Of a stretch of DNA of 64,000 nt, positions 42,911-51,844 are shown piece after piece (position 1 is the stretch's first letter; every line of letters begins with the position of its first letter). This stretch comes from CAVVIG01 sp050249955 (GTDB taxonomy: Bacteria > Acidobacteriota > Vicinamibacteria > Vicinamibacterales > CAVVIG01). The notes beneath the pieces are model-generated. The model was not told where the DNA came from and made no database searches. It worked only from the letters and a program-made list of their open reading frames with translations. Location: NCBI GenBank assembly GCA_050249955.1, contig JBFWPN010000003.1, forward strand, positions 248,001 to 312,000. The letters are read 5' to 3'. The position numbers were made by a program, and so were the translations under genes.

Positions 42911-44424
42911 GCGGTTGGCCGCGTCCATCGCGCCTCGAGACGACGGGCCAGCGCCGACAGCGGCAGCGACATGGCCAGGTACAACGCCGCACAGATCGCA
43001 CCCGGCAGCACCCAGCTGCCGAGGTTCGCCGCGAAGATCTGGGTCTGCTTCGTGAGCTCCACGACCGTCAGCACCGATACGAGCGACGAGTCCTTCAGCA
43101 GCGCCACGAAGTCGTTGGTCATCGGCGCCAAGGCCAGGCGGAACGCCTGCGGTCCGCGGATCAGCCGGAGGATCTGCCACTCGCTGAACCCGAGGGTGCG
43201 CGCCGCCTCGAGCTGTCCCCTCCCGATCGCCTCGAGCGCCGACCGGTAGATCTCGCTCTCGTACGCCGCGTAGTTCAGCGCCAGCCCGAGGAACGCCGCC
43301 AGGAAGGCCGGCAGCCTGATGGCGGAGGCGAGGCCGTAGTACAGCACGAAGAGCTGCAGCAGTACCGGCGTGCCGCGGGTCAGCTCCACGTACCCGGTGA
43401 GCATCAGCCGGAGCAGCCCATTACCGTAGACGCGGCCGCTCGCAATCGCCACACCCAGGCAGACGGCCAGCATCATCGACAGGCACGACAGCACCACGGT
43501 CACACCTGCGGCCTGGAGCAGTGACGGCAGGTAGCGCCTGGCCACGTCGAGCGACGACATCGACACCGCCGATGCGCCGCCCCCGTCGGCGGCACCCGAC
43601 GCGATCGGCTCACCAGCCAGCACGCGCGCATGCAACGCCGGCTGGTCTTCGTTCCAGACGTTCCAGCGACGGAAGATCCGCTCCAGCGTGCCGTCCTGCA
43701 TCGCCGCCCTGAGGATCGCATCGCAGCGGTCGCGCAGCGCGGCCTGCTCGCGCGACAGCACGCCGACGTAATGGCCCGAGGCCACACTCTGCGGCTGCAC
43801 CGTGAATCCCTTCAGCGTCCTCGCGCGGCGGTGCGCCAGCACGTCGTCGAGGAGCACGGCGTCGACACGACCGTTCAGCAGGTCCTCGTACGGGTGCACG
43901 TCGTCGTCATAGGACACCGGCGTGATGGCGTGATCGGCCTGGGCCTGGAGCAGCAGCGTGTACGCCATGGTTCCGCCCAGCGTGCCGATACGGCGCCCCG
44001 CGAGGTCGGCCAGGGTACGGAACCGGGTTGCGTCGGCATCGCGGACGGCCAGCACCTCCCGGAACGCGTAGTACGGCACGGTCAGCGACATCGTCGAGCG
44101 GAGCGCCGGCGAGTCCTCGATGCCGCTGAGGCCGATGTCGGCGTCGCCGCGTGCGATGCCCTGGGGAATTGACGCGAACGTGATGAAGGTGAACAGCGGC
44201 GTGCGGCCGAGCCCGCGGGCCAGCAGTTCGGCGATCTCGACATCGAAGCCGACGAGCCGTTCCGGGTTGTTCGGATCGGCCTCGACGAACGGCGCGCCGC
44301 CCTCCGGGTCGCCCGCCCAGACGAGCGGCACCGCCGGCTGCGCGGCCGGCATGCGGACGGACAGCATGAGAAGGGCGAGGACCAGGAGTACCCGCCGCTG
44401 AACCGTCGACCACTGCCCGGACAT
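42907..44424 (-). CDS. Fused substrate-binding protein and permease of an amino-acid ABC transporter
   Basis: A 505-residue protein. After a signal-like start (LLVLALLMLSVRMPAAQPA) residues ~33-270 are a SBP_bac_3 binding domain (VGFDVEIAELLARGLGR, ADIGLSGIEDSPA, GRRIGTLGGTMAYTLL, VDAVLLDDVLA). Residues ~300-500 are a His/Glu/Gln-type permease (SLLQAAGVTVVLSCLSMMLA, ELTRGTPVLLQLFVLYYGL, ALNYAAYESEIYRSALEAI and MTNDFVALLKDSSLVSVL). The fusion tethers the binding domain to the membrane and is known in some lineages. Substrate unknown. Confidence 0.92.
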   Translation of the reverse strand: MSGQWSTVQRRVLLVLALLMLSVRMPAAQPAVPLVWAGDPEGGAPFVEADPNNPERLVGFDVEIAELLARGLGRTPLFTFITFASIPQGIARGDADIGLSGIEDSPALRSTMSLTVPYYAFREVLAVRDADATRFRTLADLAGRRIGTLGGTMAYTLLLQAQADHAITPVSYDDDVHPYEDLLNGRVDAVLLDDVLAHRRARTLKGFTVQPQSVASGHYVGVLSREQAALRDRCDAILRAAMQDGTLERIFRRWNVWNEDQPALHARVLAGEPIASGAADGGGASAVSMSSLDVARRYLPSLLQAAGVTVVLSCLSMMLAVCLGVAIASGRVYGNGLLRLMLTGYVELTRGTPVLLQLFVLYYGLASAIRLPAFLAAFLGLALNYAAYESEIYRSALEAIGRGQLEAARTLGFSEWQILRLIRGPQAFRLALAPMTNDFVALLKDSSLVSVLTVVELTKQTQIFAANLGSWVLPGAICAALYLAMSLPLSALARRLEARWTRPTA

Positions 44425-44453
44425 CCGCCGGGCAGTATAGACCGCCGCGCGCG

Positions 44454-44888
44454 TCAGTCGAACGCGAGCACCGCGAAGATCACCGCACCGAGCGCGCACA
44501 CGGAGGCCACCTTCCCCACGGTGGGCATCGACGCTGCCGCGGAGGCGTCGCCTCGCGAGATCCGGGCCTCGAGCCGACCGATGTAGGTGACCACGACCGT
44601 CAGCAGGACCACGAAGGTGAGCTTCACGTGGAACTGCCACGGCATGCCGGCGAACCCGTTCCAGCGGGTGAAGATCATGGTCAGCCCGGTCGCCCACAGC
44701 AGCGCCAGGCCGATGCGACCCACCTGGCTGATGGCCGGCGGGAATCGCGCGAGCACGGCCTTCTCTGCCGGTGCCGCCTGCGCAATCAGGCCGAGCATCA
44801 CGATGTTCCCGAAGCTGACCGACATGCCCATGGCGAGCCCGAGGAAGTGCAGGACCAGCAGGGCCTGGTTGAACGACGACAATGCCAC
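44454..44888 (-). CDS. Four-span membrane protein of unknown function
   Basis: A 144-residue integral membrane protein with about four hydrophobic segments, including LVLHFLGLAMGMSVSFGNIVML, VGRIGLALLWATGLTMIF, KLTFVVLLTVVVTYIGRLEARI and VASVCALGAVIFAVLAF. It resembles DUF2269/CopD-like small membrane proteins. No clear operon with its neighbours. Confidence 0.7.
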   Translation of the reverse strand: MALSSFNQALLVLHFLGLAMGMSVSFGNIVMLGLIAQAAPAEKAVLARFPPAISQVGRIGLALLWATGLTMIFTRWNGFAGMPWQFHVKLTFVVLLTVVVTYIGRLEARISRGDASAAASMPTVGKVASVCALGAVIFAVLAFD

Positions 44889-44996
44889 GACAACGCCTCC
44901 ATCATCCCAACGCGACGAAACACGAGGAACCCCGCAGGGCAGGCAGGTGGAGCCGGACCCGACACAGCCCTCGCCACGACGTCGCGACCTGCGTGC

Positions 44997-46241
44997 TCAG
45001 GCGGGGCCGCGCGGCAGGAAGCGGTGCAGCGCCCCGCCAGCCGCCATTGTCAGCGACCACTCGATCGGATAGCGATATCGTTCGTCGGCCTGGACGATGT
45101 AGTACAGGGCGGGGAAGAGGAGCCAGGTCAGCGCAAAGAGCGGGGCTGCCTCGCTGCGCGCCGCGAACAGGGTGATCAGGCCAGCCAGGGCACCGAACGC
45201 CAGGAGCCATTCGAGCAGCGTGAGAAGCGCGATTCCACGCTCGGGCAGCCAGAACAGGCGAACCCGTTGCGCGGTGAGCGCGATGAAGCGGGACGGATGG
45301 GTCCTGATCCACGCAATGGCCTCGTCCATCCTGACGGCGTTGTAGCGCCGCTCCCCGAGCGCGTTGCGGCGGGCGAACTCCGCCGGGTCGTGATGCGGGT
45401 GCCTGGCGAGCGGGTTCTGCCAGGTGTTCCGGTACGTGGGCTGGGCGCCATCGTTGTTCGAGACGCTGAGTTCGACGCCGAGATTGCCGCGCACGAACAT
45501 GAGGCCACCGAACGCGCGGGAGTTGCGGGCCGTCCACGGCGCGAGGACCAGGGTGAACGCGAGGGCGACCAGGGCGAGGCCCCGCATCGCCGCGGGAGTG
45601 TCGCGGCCCGCTTCGGCGAAGGTGATGGCGCAGGCGAACCCCACGAGGAGGGACGCCGGCTGCAGCAGGCACATGAGCCCCCACAGCGCGCCGAGCAACA
45701 GCGGGCGCCAGCCCCGGGTCCACGAATCGCGCATCAGGCAGGTCAGGGTGGTCAGCAGCATGAGGCCGAGCGCGGACGTGGCGGTATCCCACGCACCGTT
45801 CAGCTCGACCAGGTAGCGGAGCGGACTGAGCGCGCCGATGACGCCGGCCAGGAGGGCCGCACGGGCGGGCAGGCCAAGCGCACGTCCGGCCATGGGTACG
45901 AGTGCCCACAGCGTGCTCGCGGCGAGGATGCTCACGCAGGTGAGGAGGACCGGGACGGAGGGCTCGGGCACGACGCGGAGCAGCAGCGACATCGCAAGCG
46001 GATAGACCGGCGCCACGTGTGCGGTCGGTCCGGAGGCGGCGCCGTCGGGATCCGCGAAGCCGTCGCCTGCCGCGAGGGCACGCGCCACGTTGTACATCTC
46101 GCTGGCCGGAGGCTGGGTGAACCACCCCAGCGCCGTCGCGAGCGCCGCGCGCCAGGCGAGTCCGACGAGGAGCAGCAGCGCAGCCAGTCGCACGGGTGAG
46201 ACGCGCTCGGTCGCGAGATGCAGTGCGCGGACCACCGGCAT
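44997..46241 (-). CDS. Polytopic membrane glycosyltransferase-like protein (GT39/PMT-like)
   Basis: A 414-residue protein with about ten hydrophobic segments. Residues ~30-60 include GWFTQPPASEMYNVARALAAGDGFADPDG, the first periplasmic loop seen in lipid-sugar-dependent glycosyltransferases of the GT39 superfamily, though the usual DE/DD pair is not obvious. APVYPLAMSLLLR and GALWGLMCLLQPASLLVGFA follow. I start at ATG 46241, preceded by GGAG-type sequence, rather than 17 codons further up. Donor and acceptor are unknown. Confidence 0.7.
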   Translation of the reverse strand: MPVVRALHLATERVSPVRLAALLLLVGLAWRAALATALGWFTQPPASEMYNVARALAAGDGFADPDGAASGPTAHVAPVYPLAMSLLLRVVPEPSVPVLLTCVSILAASTLWALVPMAGRALGLPARAALLAGVIGALSPLRYLVELNGAWDTATSALGLMLLTTLTCLMRDSWTRGWRPLLLGALWGLMCLLQPASLLVGFACAITFAEAGRDTPAAMRGLALVALAFTLVLAPWTARNSRAFGGLMFVRGNLGVELSVSNNDGAQPTYRNTWQNPLARHPHHDPAEFARRNALGERRYNAVRMDEAIAWIRTHPSRFIALTAQRVRLFWLPERGIALLTLLEWLLAFGALAGLITLFAARSEAAPLFALTWLLFPALYYIVQADERYRYPIEWSLTMAAGGALHRFLPRGPA

Positions 46242-46254
46242 CGCCTCCGCTCCC

Positions 46255-46512
46255 TCAGTCGATCCGCTCGAATCGGGGGCGCCGCACGCCATCGACCGTG
46301 ATGTCCTCGAAGAACATCCCGTGAGGCCGCACCCACAGGCCCGAGTCGTTGTAGAGCGGACGATAGAGGACCAGGGGCTCGAGCGTTTCGCTGTGGCGCA
46401 CGACGCCGACCACCTCGTACTCGCGCCCCTTGTAGTGGCGGTAGCGGCCGGGCGGCGTCACCGGCAGCGGCGGCAGGTCGGTCACGGGGCAGGATGATAC
46501 CAGCGACGGCAC
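46255..46512 (-). CDS. DUF1653 domain protein
   Basis: An 85-residue protein with the DUF1653 pattern PPGRYRHYKGREYEVVGVVRHSETLEPLVLYRPLYNDSGLWVRPHGMFFEDI. Function unknown. GTG 46512 lies one base after the upstream TGA, so it is coupled to the PPOX-like gene; GTG 46485 is an alternative start. Confidence 0.82.
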   Translation of the reverse strand: MPSLVSSCPVTDLPPLPVTPPGRYRHYKGREYEVVGVVRHSETLEPLVLYRPLYNDSGLWVRPHGMFFEDITVDGVRRPRFERID

Positions 46513-46513
46513 C

Positions 46514-46957
46514 TCACTGCGCCGTCATGCTCCACTCGACAATCTCGGGCGGCATCACGGTGTAGTCGCAGTAGCGCATCCAGGTCGGGGTCACGCGTAC
46601 GTAGGTAATCCCGGGCCAGCTCAGGCGATCGGGGCCGTCCGGGAAGGCGGCAAAGTACGCCGTCTGCAGCCGCTGCAGCTCGGAACCGTCCGGCACGTCG
46701 GCAATGCCCTCGCACTGAAGCGTCCGTGGATCGGCGTCGCCCCAGCCTCCCACGACCAGCGCCACGCGCGGGTTCCCCTCCAGGTTCAGCGCCTTGCGCG
46801 TGGACTTCAGCGTGTCGAACACGAACTCGAGTTGATCCGTGATGCCGAAGCCGATCAGCGCCGCCTGGGGGCCGCCATCGGCGGTGACAGTGGCCTCGAC
46901 GGCCCAGCGGTGGGACTTGAGGAACGTGAGGATGCGGGCGCGATCGTCTGCGGTCAT
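46514..46957 (-). CDS. Pyridoxamine 5'-phosphate oxidase-like flavin/heme-binding protein
   Basis: A 147-residue PPOX-type split-barrel protein: RILTFLKSHRWAVEATVTADGGPQAALIGFGITDQLEFVFDTLKSTRKALNLEGNPRVALVVGG. AAGGGGG-type sequence 6 nt before ATG 46957 sets the start. Cofactor (FMN or F420) and substrate are not predictable. Confidence 0.82.
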   Translation of the reverse strand: MTADDRARILTFLKSHRWAVEATVTADGGPQAALIGFGITDQLEFVFDTLKSTRKALNLEGNPRVALVVGGWGDADPRTLQCEGIADVPDGSELQRLQTAYFAAFPDGPDRLSWPGITYVRVTPTWMRYCDYTVMPPEIVEWSMTAQ

Positions 46958-47022
46958 GACAGCCCCCTTCCCTGACTCTACTCCCAACACCGACGGCTGG
47001 CACTCCCGAATCCCGGGGGTGG

Positions 47023-47028
47023 GATAAT
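47023..47028 (+). promoter_or_regulatory. Candidate -10 box (GATAAT) for the DUF1343 gene
   Basis: GATAAT ends 8 nt before ATG 47037, an arrangement expected of a leaderless transcript. This argues for ATG 47037 rather than GTG 47031 as the start. Confidence 0.4.
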
Positions 47029-47036
47029 CGGTGGCC

Positions 47037-48200
47037 ATGCGCATCGCTCTCGGATCTGAACGGCTGCTGGCCTCACAGGCCCTCACAGGCAAGCGGGTCG
47101 GGGTCGTCTGCAACCCCGCGTCGATCGATCACGGCTTCGGCCACATCGCCGACCGTGTGGCTGCGCTGCCGGGTGTGGCGCTCGGGGCGATCTTCGGCCC
47201 GCAGCACGGGTTCCGCTCGGACGTGCAGGAGAACATGATCGAGAGTGGGCACGCGGAAGACGCGCGCCGCCGCGTGCCGGTGTACTCGCTGTACAGCGAA
47301 ACCCGCATCCCCACCCCCGCGATGACCGCGGGCCTCGACGTACTGGTCGTCGACCTCCAGGACGTGGGCACGCGCATCTACACCTACATCTACACGATGG
47401 CCTACTGCCTGACCGCCGCGAAGCGCGACGGCGTGAAAGTGATCGTGTGCGACCGTCCCAACCCGATCGGGGGCACCCAGGTCGAGGGGCCGATGCTCGT
47501 GAAGGGGTTCGAGTCGTTCGTCGGGCTCTACCCCATCCCCATGCGGCACGGCATGACCATCGGCGAGTTGGCCCGCCTCTTCAACGACCACTTCGGGATC
47601 GGCGCGGACCTCGAGGTGATCCCCATGCAGGGCTGGACGCGCGACATGTACCAGGACGATGCCCGTGCACCGTGGGTGATGCCGTCTCCCAACATGCCCA
47701 CGCTCGACACCGCGATCGTCTATCCGGGCACCGTGCTCTTCGAGGGCACCAACGTGTCGGAGGGTCGCGGGACGACCCGGCCGTTCGAGCTGAACGGGGC
47801 ACCGTGGGTGCGGGACGAGCGGTTCGCGGACGGGCTCAACGCCAGGCGGGTGCCGGGCGTGCACTTCAGGCCGGTGGTGTTCGAGCCCACGTTCCACAAG
47901 CACGCGAAGGCCACGTGCGGCGGCGTGCAGATTCACGTCACCGACCGCGGGGCGTTCCCGGCGGTGATGGTCGGCGTGCTGCTCACCGAGGCGTTCCGGC
48001 GTGCGGGCGCAGGCGCATTCGAGTGGCGCCAGCCGCCCTACGAGTACGAGTACACCCTGCTGCCGTTCGACATCCTGTGCGGAACGTCGGACACGCGCGA
48101 GCAGATCGAGGCCGGAGTGCCGGCCGACGCGATCGCCCGGTCGTGGGAGCCCGACGTGGCGGCGTTCAACGCCGTGCGCGAACGCTTCCTCCTCTATTGA
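47037..48200 (+). CDS. DUF1343 protein (NamZ-like exo-beta-N-acetylmuramidase family)
   Basis: A 387-residue protein of the DUF1343/GH171 family that includes Bacillus NamZ (YbbC), an exo-beta-N-acetylmuramidase. Motifs are KRVGVVCNPASIDHGF, IFGPQHGFRSDVQENM, VDLQDVGTRIYTYIYTM, DRPNPIGGTQVEGPML, NMPTLDTAIVYPGTVLFEGTNVSEGRGTTRPFE and PTFHKHAKATCGG. No signal peptide is evident, so a cytoplasmic muropeptide-recycling role is possible. The start is chosen from the adjacent -10 box. Confidence 0.92.
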   Translation: MRIALGSERLLASQALTGKRVGVVCNPASIDHGFGHIADRVAALPGVALGAIFGPQHGFRSDVQENMIESGHAEDARRRVPVYSLYSETRIPTPAMTAGLDVLVVDLQDVGTRIYTYIYTMAYCLTAAKRDGVKVIVCDRPNPIGGTQVEGPMLVKGFESFVGLYPIPMRHGMTIGELARLFNDHFGIGADLEVIPMQGWTRDMYQDDARAPWVMPSPNMPTLDTAIVYPGTVLFEGTNVSEGRGTTRPFELNGAPWVRDERFADGLNARRVPGVHFRPVVFEPTFHKHAKATCGGVQIHVTDRGAFPAVMVGVLLTEAFRRAGAGAFEWRQPPYEYEYTLLPFDILCGTSDTREQIEAGVPADAIARSWEPDVAAFNAVRERFLLY

Positions 48201-48206
48201 TCGGCG

Positions 48207-48704
48207 TCAGCCCTGCCTGTCCAGCTTCGCCTTCCGCGCGGCATCGCGCGCGGCCAGGATCTGGTCGGCATGGGCGTGCGCGTGGGTGGCGTAGATCTCG
48301 AGCCACTTCGTCACCGTGTAGCGTCCGTGCTCGGTGTGGGTGCCCTCGCGCAGCCATTCGGCTTCCGACATCCGGTCCAGGATCTCGGCCGTCGTGCGCC
48401 GGGCGGCGTTGAAGGCATCGAGCGACGCCTCGATTGGGCGGTCGGCGTAGTAGAGCCGGTCCGCAAAGGCTTCCTGGTCGTACCCGGTGATGGCCGGGCT
48501 TGGTGAGGCGATGAGCAGGCGGAGCCTGATCGCGGAAGTCATCTCGCTGTCGGCCAGGTGGTGCACGATCTGCCGTGCGGTCCACTTGCCTGGAGCGGGC
48601 GCCGCATCCAGCTCATCGTCGCTCGCGTCGGCCAGCGCCTCGGCGATCACACGATAGCCGTCCTTGTAGGCGGCGATCAGCGTCTGTCGCGTCTCTCGAT
48701 CCAT
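48207..48704 (-). CDS. DinB family protein
   Basis: A 165-residue four-helix protein of the DinB/YfiT superfamily: GKWTARQIVHHLADSEMTSAIRLRLL with a putative metal-binding His, then YTVTKWLEIYATHAHAHADQI with two further His. Members include thiol-dependent transferases; the substrate is not known. Confidence 0.85.
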   Translation of the reverse strand: MDRETRQTLIAAYKDGYRVIAEALADASDDELDAAPAPGKWTARQIVHHLADSEMTSAIRLRLLIASPSPAITGYDQEAFADRLYYADRPIEASLDAFNAARRTTAEILDRMSEAEWLREGTHTEHGRYTVTKWLEIYATHAHAHADQILAARDAARKAKLDRQG

Positions 48705-48743
48705 GTCGTCTCCAGTGGCGGGGGCGGTCCGCCGGTGGCAGGA

Positions 48744-49607
48744 TCAGCCGCGGGTCTTCGCGATACCGGGTGCCGCCGCTTCCTGCTCGGTGGGCGGTTG
48801 CAGATGGTGTTCCACCAGGTGGTCGCGGAGGCAGTCGAACGCCTCGACCGGGGTGTCCGCGTACTTGAAGAGCTCCATGTCCTGCTCGTGGATGGCCCCC
48901 CATTCGGACATGGGGCCGAAGTTCAGGATGGCGTCCCAGTACTGGCGGCCGTAGAGGACCACGCCGATCTTCTTCGAGAGCTTGTCGGTCTGCACGAGCG
49001 TGAGGATCTCGAAGAGCTCGTCGAGCGTGCCGAACCCGCCCGGGAAGATCACCAGCGCCTTTGCCATGTACGCGAACCAGAACTTCCGCATGAAGAAGTA
49101 GTGGAACTCGAAGTGCAGCCCGTCGGTGATGTAGGGGTTGGCCCCCTGCTCGAAGGGCAGGCGGATGTTCAGGCCGATCGTCTTGCCCCCGGCCTCGCGC
49201 GCGCCGCGGTTCGCCGCCTCCATGATGCCGGGGCCGCCTCCCGAGGTGACGACGAAGCGGTGGTTGTCGGACTGGAGGGTGCGGCTCCACGTCGTCAGGA
49301 GCCTGGACAGTTCACGGGCCTCCTCGTAGTAGCGCGCCCACTCGAGCGCCTTGCGGCTCTTCCGGAGCTCGGCCTCGTAGTGGCCATCGGCCTCGGGGAC
49401 ACCGCGCGCGCGCAGCGTCTTGAGGGCGCGTTCCGCCCGTTCACGGCTGTTGACGCGGGCCGACCCGAAGAACACGACCGTGTCCTGGATCTTCTGCTCG
49501 CGAAAGCGTTTGAGCGGCTCGAGGTACTCGGAGAGGATGCGGATGGGGCGACCGTCGGCGCTCTCGAGAAACTCCGGGTAGAGGTAGGCGACTGGCTGCT
49601 GGGACAT
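48744..49607 (-). CDS. LOG (Lonely guy) family protein
   Basis: A 287-residue protein with a ~55-residue N-terminal extension and the LOG core: VVTSGGGPGIMEAANRGAREAGGKTIGLNI and ALVIFPGGFGTLDELFEILTL, matching the PGGxGTxxE motif. LOG proteins are phosphoribohydrolases acting on cytokinin or nucleotide monophosphates; larger bacterial homologues are less well defined. Start at ATG 49607 is preferred over 49619. Confidence 0.88.
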   Translation of the reverse strand: MSQQPVAYLYPEFLESADGRPIRILSEYLEPLKRFREQKIQDTVVFFGSARVNSRERAERALKTLRARGVPEADGHYEAELRKSRKALEWARYYEEARELSRLLTTWSRTLQSDNHRFVVTSGGGPGIMEAANRGAREAGGKTIGLNIRLPFEQGANPYITDGLHFEFHYFFMRKFWFAYMAKALVIFPGGFGTLDELFEILTLVQTDKLSKKIGVVLYGRQYWDAILNFGPMSEWGAIHEQDMELFKYADTPVEAFDCLRDHLVEHHLQPPTEQEAAAPGIAKTRG

Positions 49608-49631
49608 GCCGTGGGTCACTTTAGCAGATGT

Positions 49632-49637
49632 TAGAAT
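49632..49637 (+). promoter_or_regulatory. Candidate -10 box (TAGAAT) for the SRPBCC gene
   Basis: TAGAATCGG lies about 68 nt upstream of GTG 49706, between the divergent LOG gene and the SRPBCC gene. Confidence 0.35.
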
Positions 49638-49705
49638 CGGCTCTTTCCGTCCGGGTCGCGCCTTCCCCCAGCCCCGGCCTGACCCATGCCGCAGAGACGA
49701 ACGCT

Positions 49706-50185
49706 GTGAAGGATCAGTCCCTCAAGGTTGATGTCACCCTCGATATCAACGCTCCCGTGGAACCCGTCTTCGACGCGTTCTTCGATGCGTCGGCGCTTGC
49801 CGCGTGGCAGGCGACGTCGCGATCGATTGCCGTGCCGCGGCTGCTCGGGCCCTACGTGCTCGAATGGCCCCCATCGATCGAGCGCGACGAGATGCTGGGG
49901 CGGATGGGCGGGGTCTTCCGGGGCACGATCATGCACATCGAGCCGAACGACCACGTCTTCCTGGCCGATGCGTACTGGCTGCCGCCCGACGGGGGTCCGC
50001 TGGGTCCCCTGGCGGTGCAGATGACCTTCACCCCCAAGGCCGGGCCGGATGGCGCGCGGTCGACGGTGGTGCGGATCGTGATGACAGGCTTCGATGACGG
50101 TGTACGCTGGAAGCGGTACCTGGGCCTCGCCACCACGCAGTGGCAGACCGCCCTTGGCGTATTGAAGGGAATGCTGGAGACATGA
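49706..50185 (+). CDS. SRPBCC (START-like) family protein
   Basis: A 159-residue AHSA1/START-like protein: VDVTLDINAPVEPVFDAFFDASALAAWQ, RDEMLGRMGGVFRGTIMHIEPNDHVFL and GDDGVRWKRYL-like FDDGVRWKRYLGLATTQWQTALGVLKGML. I choose GTG 49706, where similarity to the family begins; the open frame continues to ATG 49628 through sequence overlapping the candidate promoter. Its TGA overlaps the next ATG by 4 bp. Confidence 0.75.
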   Translation: MKDQSLKVDVTLDINAPVEPVFDAFFDASALAAWQATSRSIAVPRLLGPYVLEWPPSIERDEMLGRMGGVFRGTIMHIEPNDHVFLADAYWLPPDGGPLGPLAVQMTFTPKAGPDGARSTVVRIVMTGFDDGVRWKRYLGLATTQWQTALGVLKGMLET

Positions 50186-51834
50186 AGATGCTGCTCATCG
50201 TCCTGACGCTGGGGGCGGCGCTGGGCGGAACGCCACAGCAGACCGCCACGGGCGGGCACTCGATGCCGACGGCCGACGCGCGCCCCGCGACGCTGATCCC
50301 CGGCATCCAGGGCGTCAGCTTCCCGATTGCCACACGCCGTGACGAGGCGCAGAAGTTCTTCAACCAGGGGCTCACGCTCGTCTACGCCTTCAACCACGAC
50401 GAAGCCGTGCGGTCGTTCCGCCGGGCGGCCGAGGTCGACCCGGGATCGCCCATGCCCTGGTGGGGCATCGCCCTCGCCCTGGGCCCGAACATCAACCTCG
50501 ACATCGACCCCGCCCGCGAGAAGGCGGCCTACGACGCGGTGCAGCGCGCGGTGGAACTGGCCGTGCGCGCCCCGGCGAAGGAGCGTGCCTACGTGGCGGC
50601 GCTCGCGAAGCGCTACTCGATCGCGCCCGACGCCGACCTGAAGGCGCTGGCCGTGGAGTACAAGGACGCGATGCGCCAGCTGACGCGCACCTACCCCAAC
50701 GACAATCACGCCGCCACGCTCTACGCCGAGTCGCTCATGAACCTGCGGCCCTGGGCGCTCTACACGTCCGAAGGATCGCCAGTGGAGGGCACGAACGAGA
50801 TCGTCGAGGTGCTCGAACGCGTGCTCGAGCGCGAGCCCGATCACGTGGGGGCGAACCACTACTACATCCATGCCACCGAGGCGTCGCTGACCCCCGAGCG
50901 CGGCCTCAAGAGCGCGAAGAAGCTCGAGACGCTGGTGCCGGCCGCCGGCCACCTCGTGCACATGCCGGCGCATACCTACATGCGCACGGGCAACTACATG
51001 GGGGCGCTCACCGCCAATGCGAAGGCGGCCGAGGTGGACCGGAAGTACATCACCGAGACCAGCGCCACGGGGTTCTACCCGGCGATGTACTACAACCACA
51101 ACCTCGACTTCCTGGCGTCGGCCGCGATGATGGCGGGCCGCCATGCGGATGCCCTCAAGGCCGCCACCGAGGTCACTGCGAACGTGACGCCGCTCATCGG
51201 CGACATGCCGATGCTCGAACCGTTCGCCGCCAAGACGCTGTTCGTCCAGATCCGCTTCGCGAAGTGGAACGAGGTGCTCGCGCTGCCGGCGCCGTCCGCC
51301 AGCGCGAAGGTGCTCACGGCCCTGCACCACTGGGGGCGTGGCGTGGCGCATGCGGCACTGAACCATGCGGCGGAGGCCGAGCAGGCCCGCGAGGCCTTCA
51401 CCGCCGCGCGCAAGGAGGTGCCGGAGGGCACGCTCTTCAACCTGAACCCTGCGGCCAATGTGTTCGCGGTGGCGGAGGCCGTGCTCGACGCGCGGCTCGC
51501 GCAGGCGAAGGGCGATGCCGCCGGCGCCATCGAGGCGTGGAAGAAGGCGGTGGCCGCCGAGGACCGCATCACTTACAACGAGCCGCCCGACTGGTTCTAT
51601 CCGACGCGCGAGTCGTTGGGGGCTGCGCTGTTCCGGGCGAAGCGCTACGAGGAGGCCGACCTGATCTTCAGGGAGGATCTCGAGCGCAACCCGAACAGTG
51701 GACGTTCGCTCTGGGGGCGCTGGCAGGTGCTGCGGGCACAGGACGGTGACGTGCCGGCCACACTGGTGGTCCGCCGCCGCTGGCAGGACGCCTGGAACGA
51801 CGCCGACATCGTCCTGCGGATGGAAGACCTCTAG
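50182..51834 (+). CDS. Exported tetratricopeptide-type protein
   Basis: A 550-residue protein with a signal peptide (MKMLLIVLTLGAALGG) and TPR-like helical repeats: QKFFNQGLTLVYAFNHDEAVRSFRRAAEVDP, MAYYNHNLDFLASAAMMAGRHADALKAA region, GAALFRAKRYEEADLIFREDLERNP. A conserved HYYIHATEAS and GHLVHMPAHTYMRTGNYMGAL occur in the middle. Such proteins are common in Acidobacteriota and Bacteroidota; molecular role unknown. It is coupled to the SRPBCC gene upstream. Confidence 0.85.
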   Translation: MKMLLIVLTLGAALGGTPQQTATGGHSMPTADARPATLIPGIQGVSFPIATRRDEAQKFFNQGLTLVYAFNHDEAVRSFRRAAEVDPGSPMPWWGIALALGPNINLDIDPAREKAAYDAVQRAVELAVRAPAKERAYVAALAKRYSIAPDADLKALAVEYKDAMRQLTRTYPNDNHAATLYAESLMNLRPWALYTSEGSPVEGTNEIVEVLERVLEREPDHVGANHYYIHATEASLTPERGLKSAKKLETLVPAAGHLVHMPAHTYMRTGNYMGALTANAKAAEVDRKYITETSATGFYPAMYYNHNLDFLASAAMMAGRHADALKAATEVTANVTPLIGDMPMLEPFAAKTLFVQIRFAKWNEVLALPAPSASAKVLTALHHWGRGVAHAALNHAAEAEQAREAFTAARKEVPEGTLFNLNPAANVFAVAEAVLDARLAQAKGDAAGAIEAWKKAVAAEDRITYNEPPDWFYPTRESLGAALFRAKRYEEADLIFREDLERNPNSGRSLWGRWQVLRAQDGDVPATLVVRRRWQDAWNDADIVLRMEDL

Positions 51835-51844
51835 TCGTCGACAG

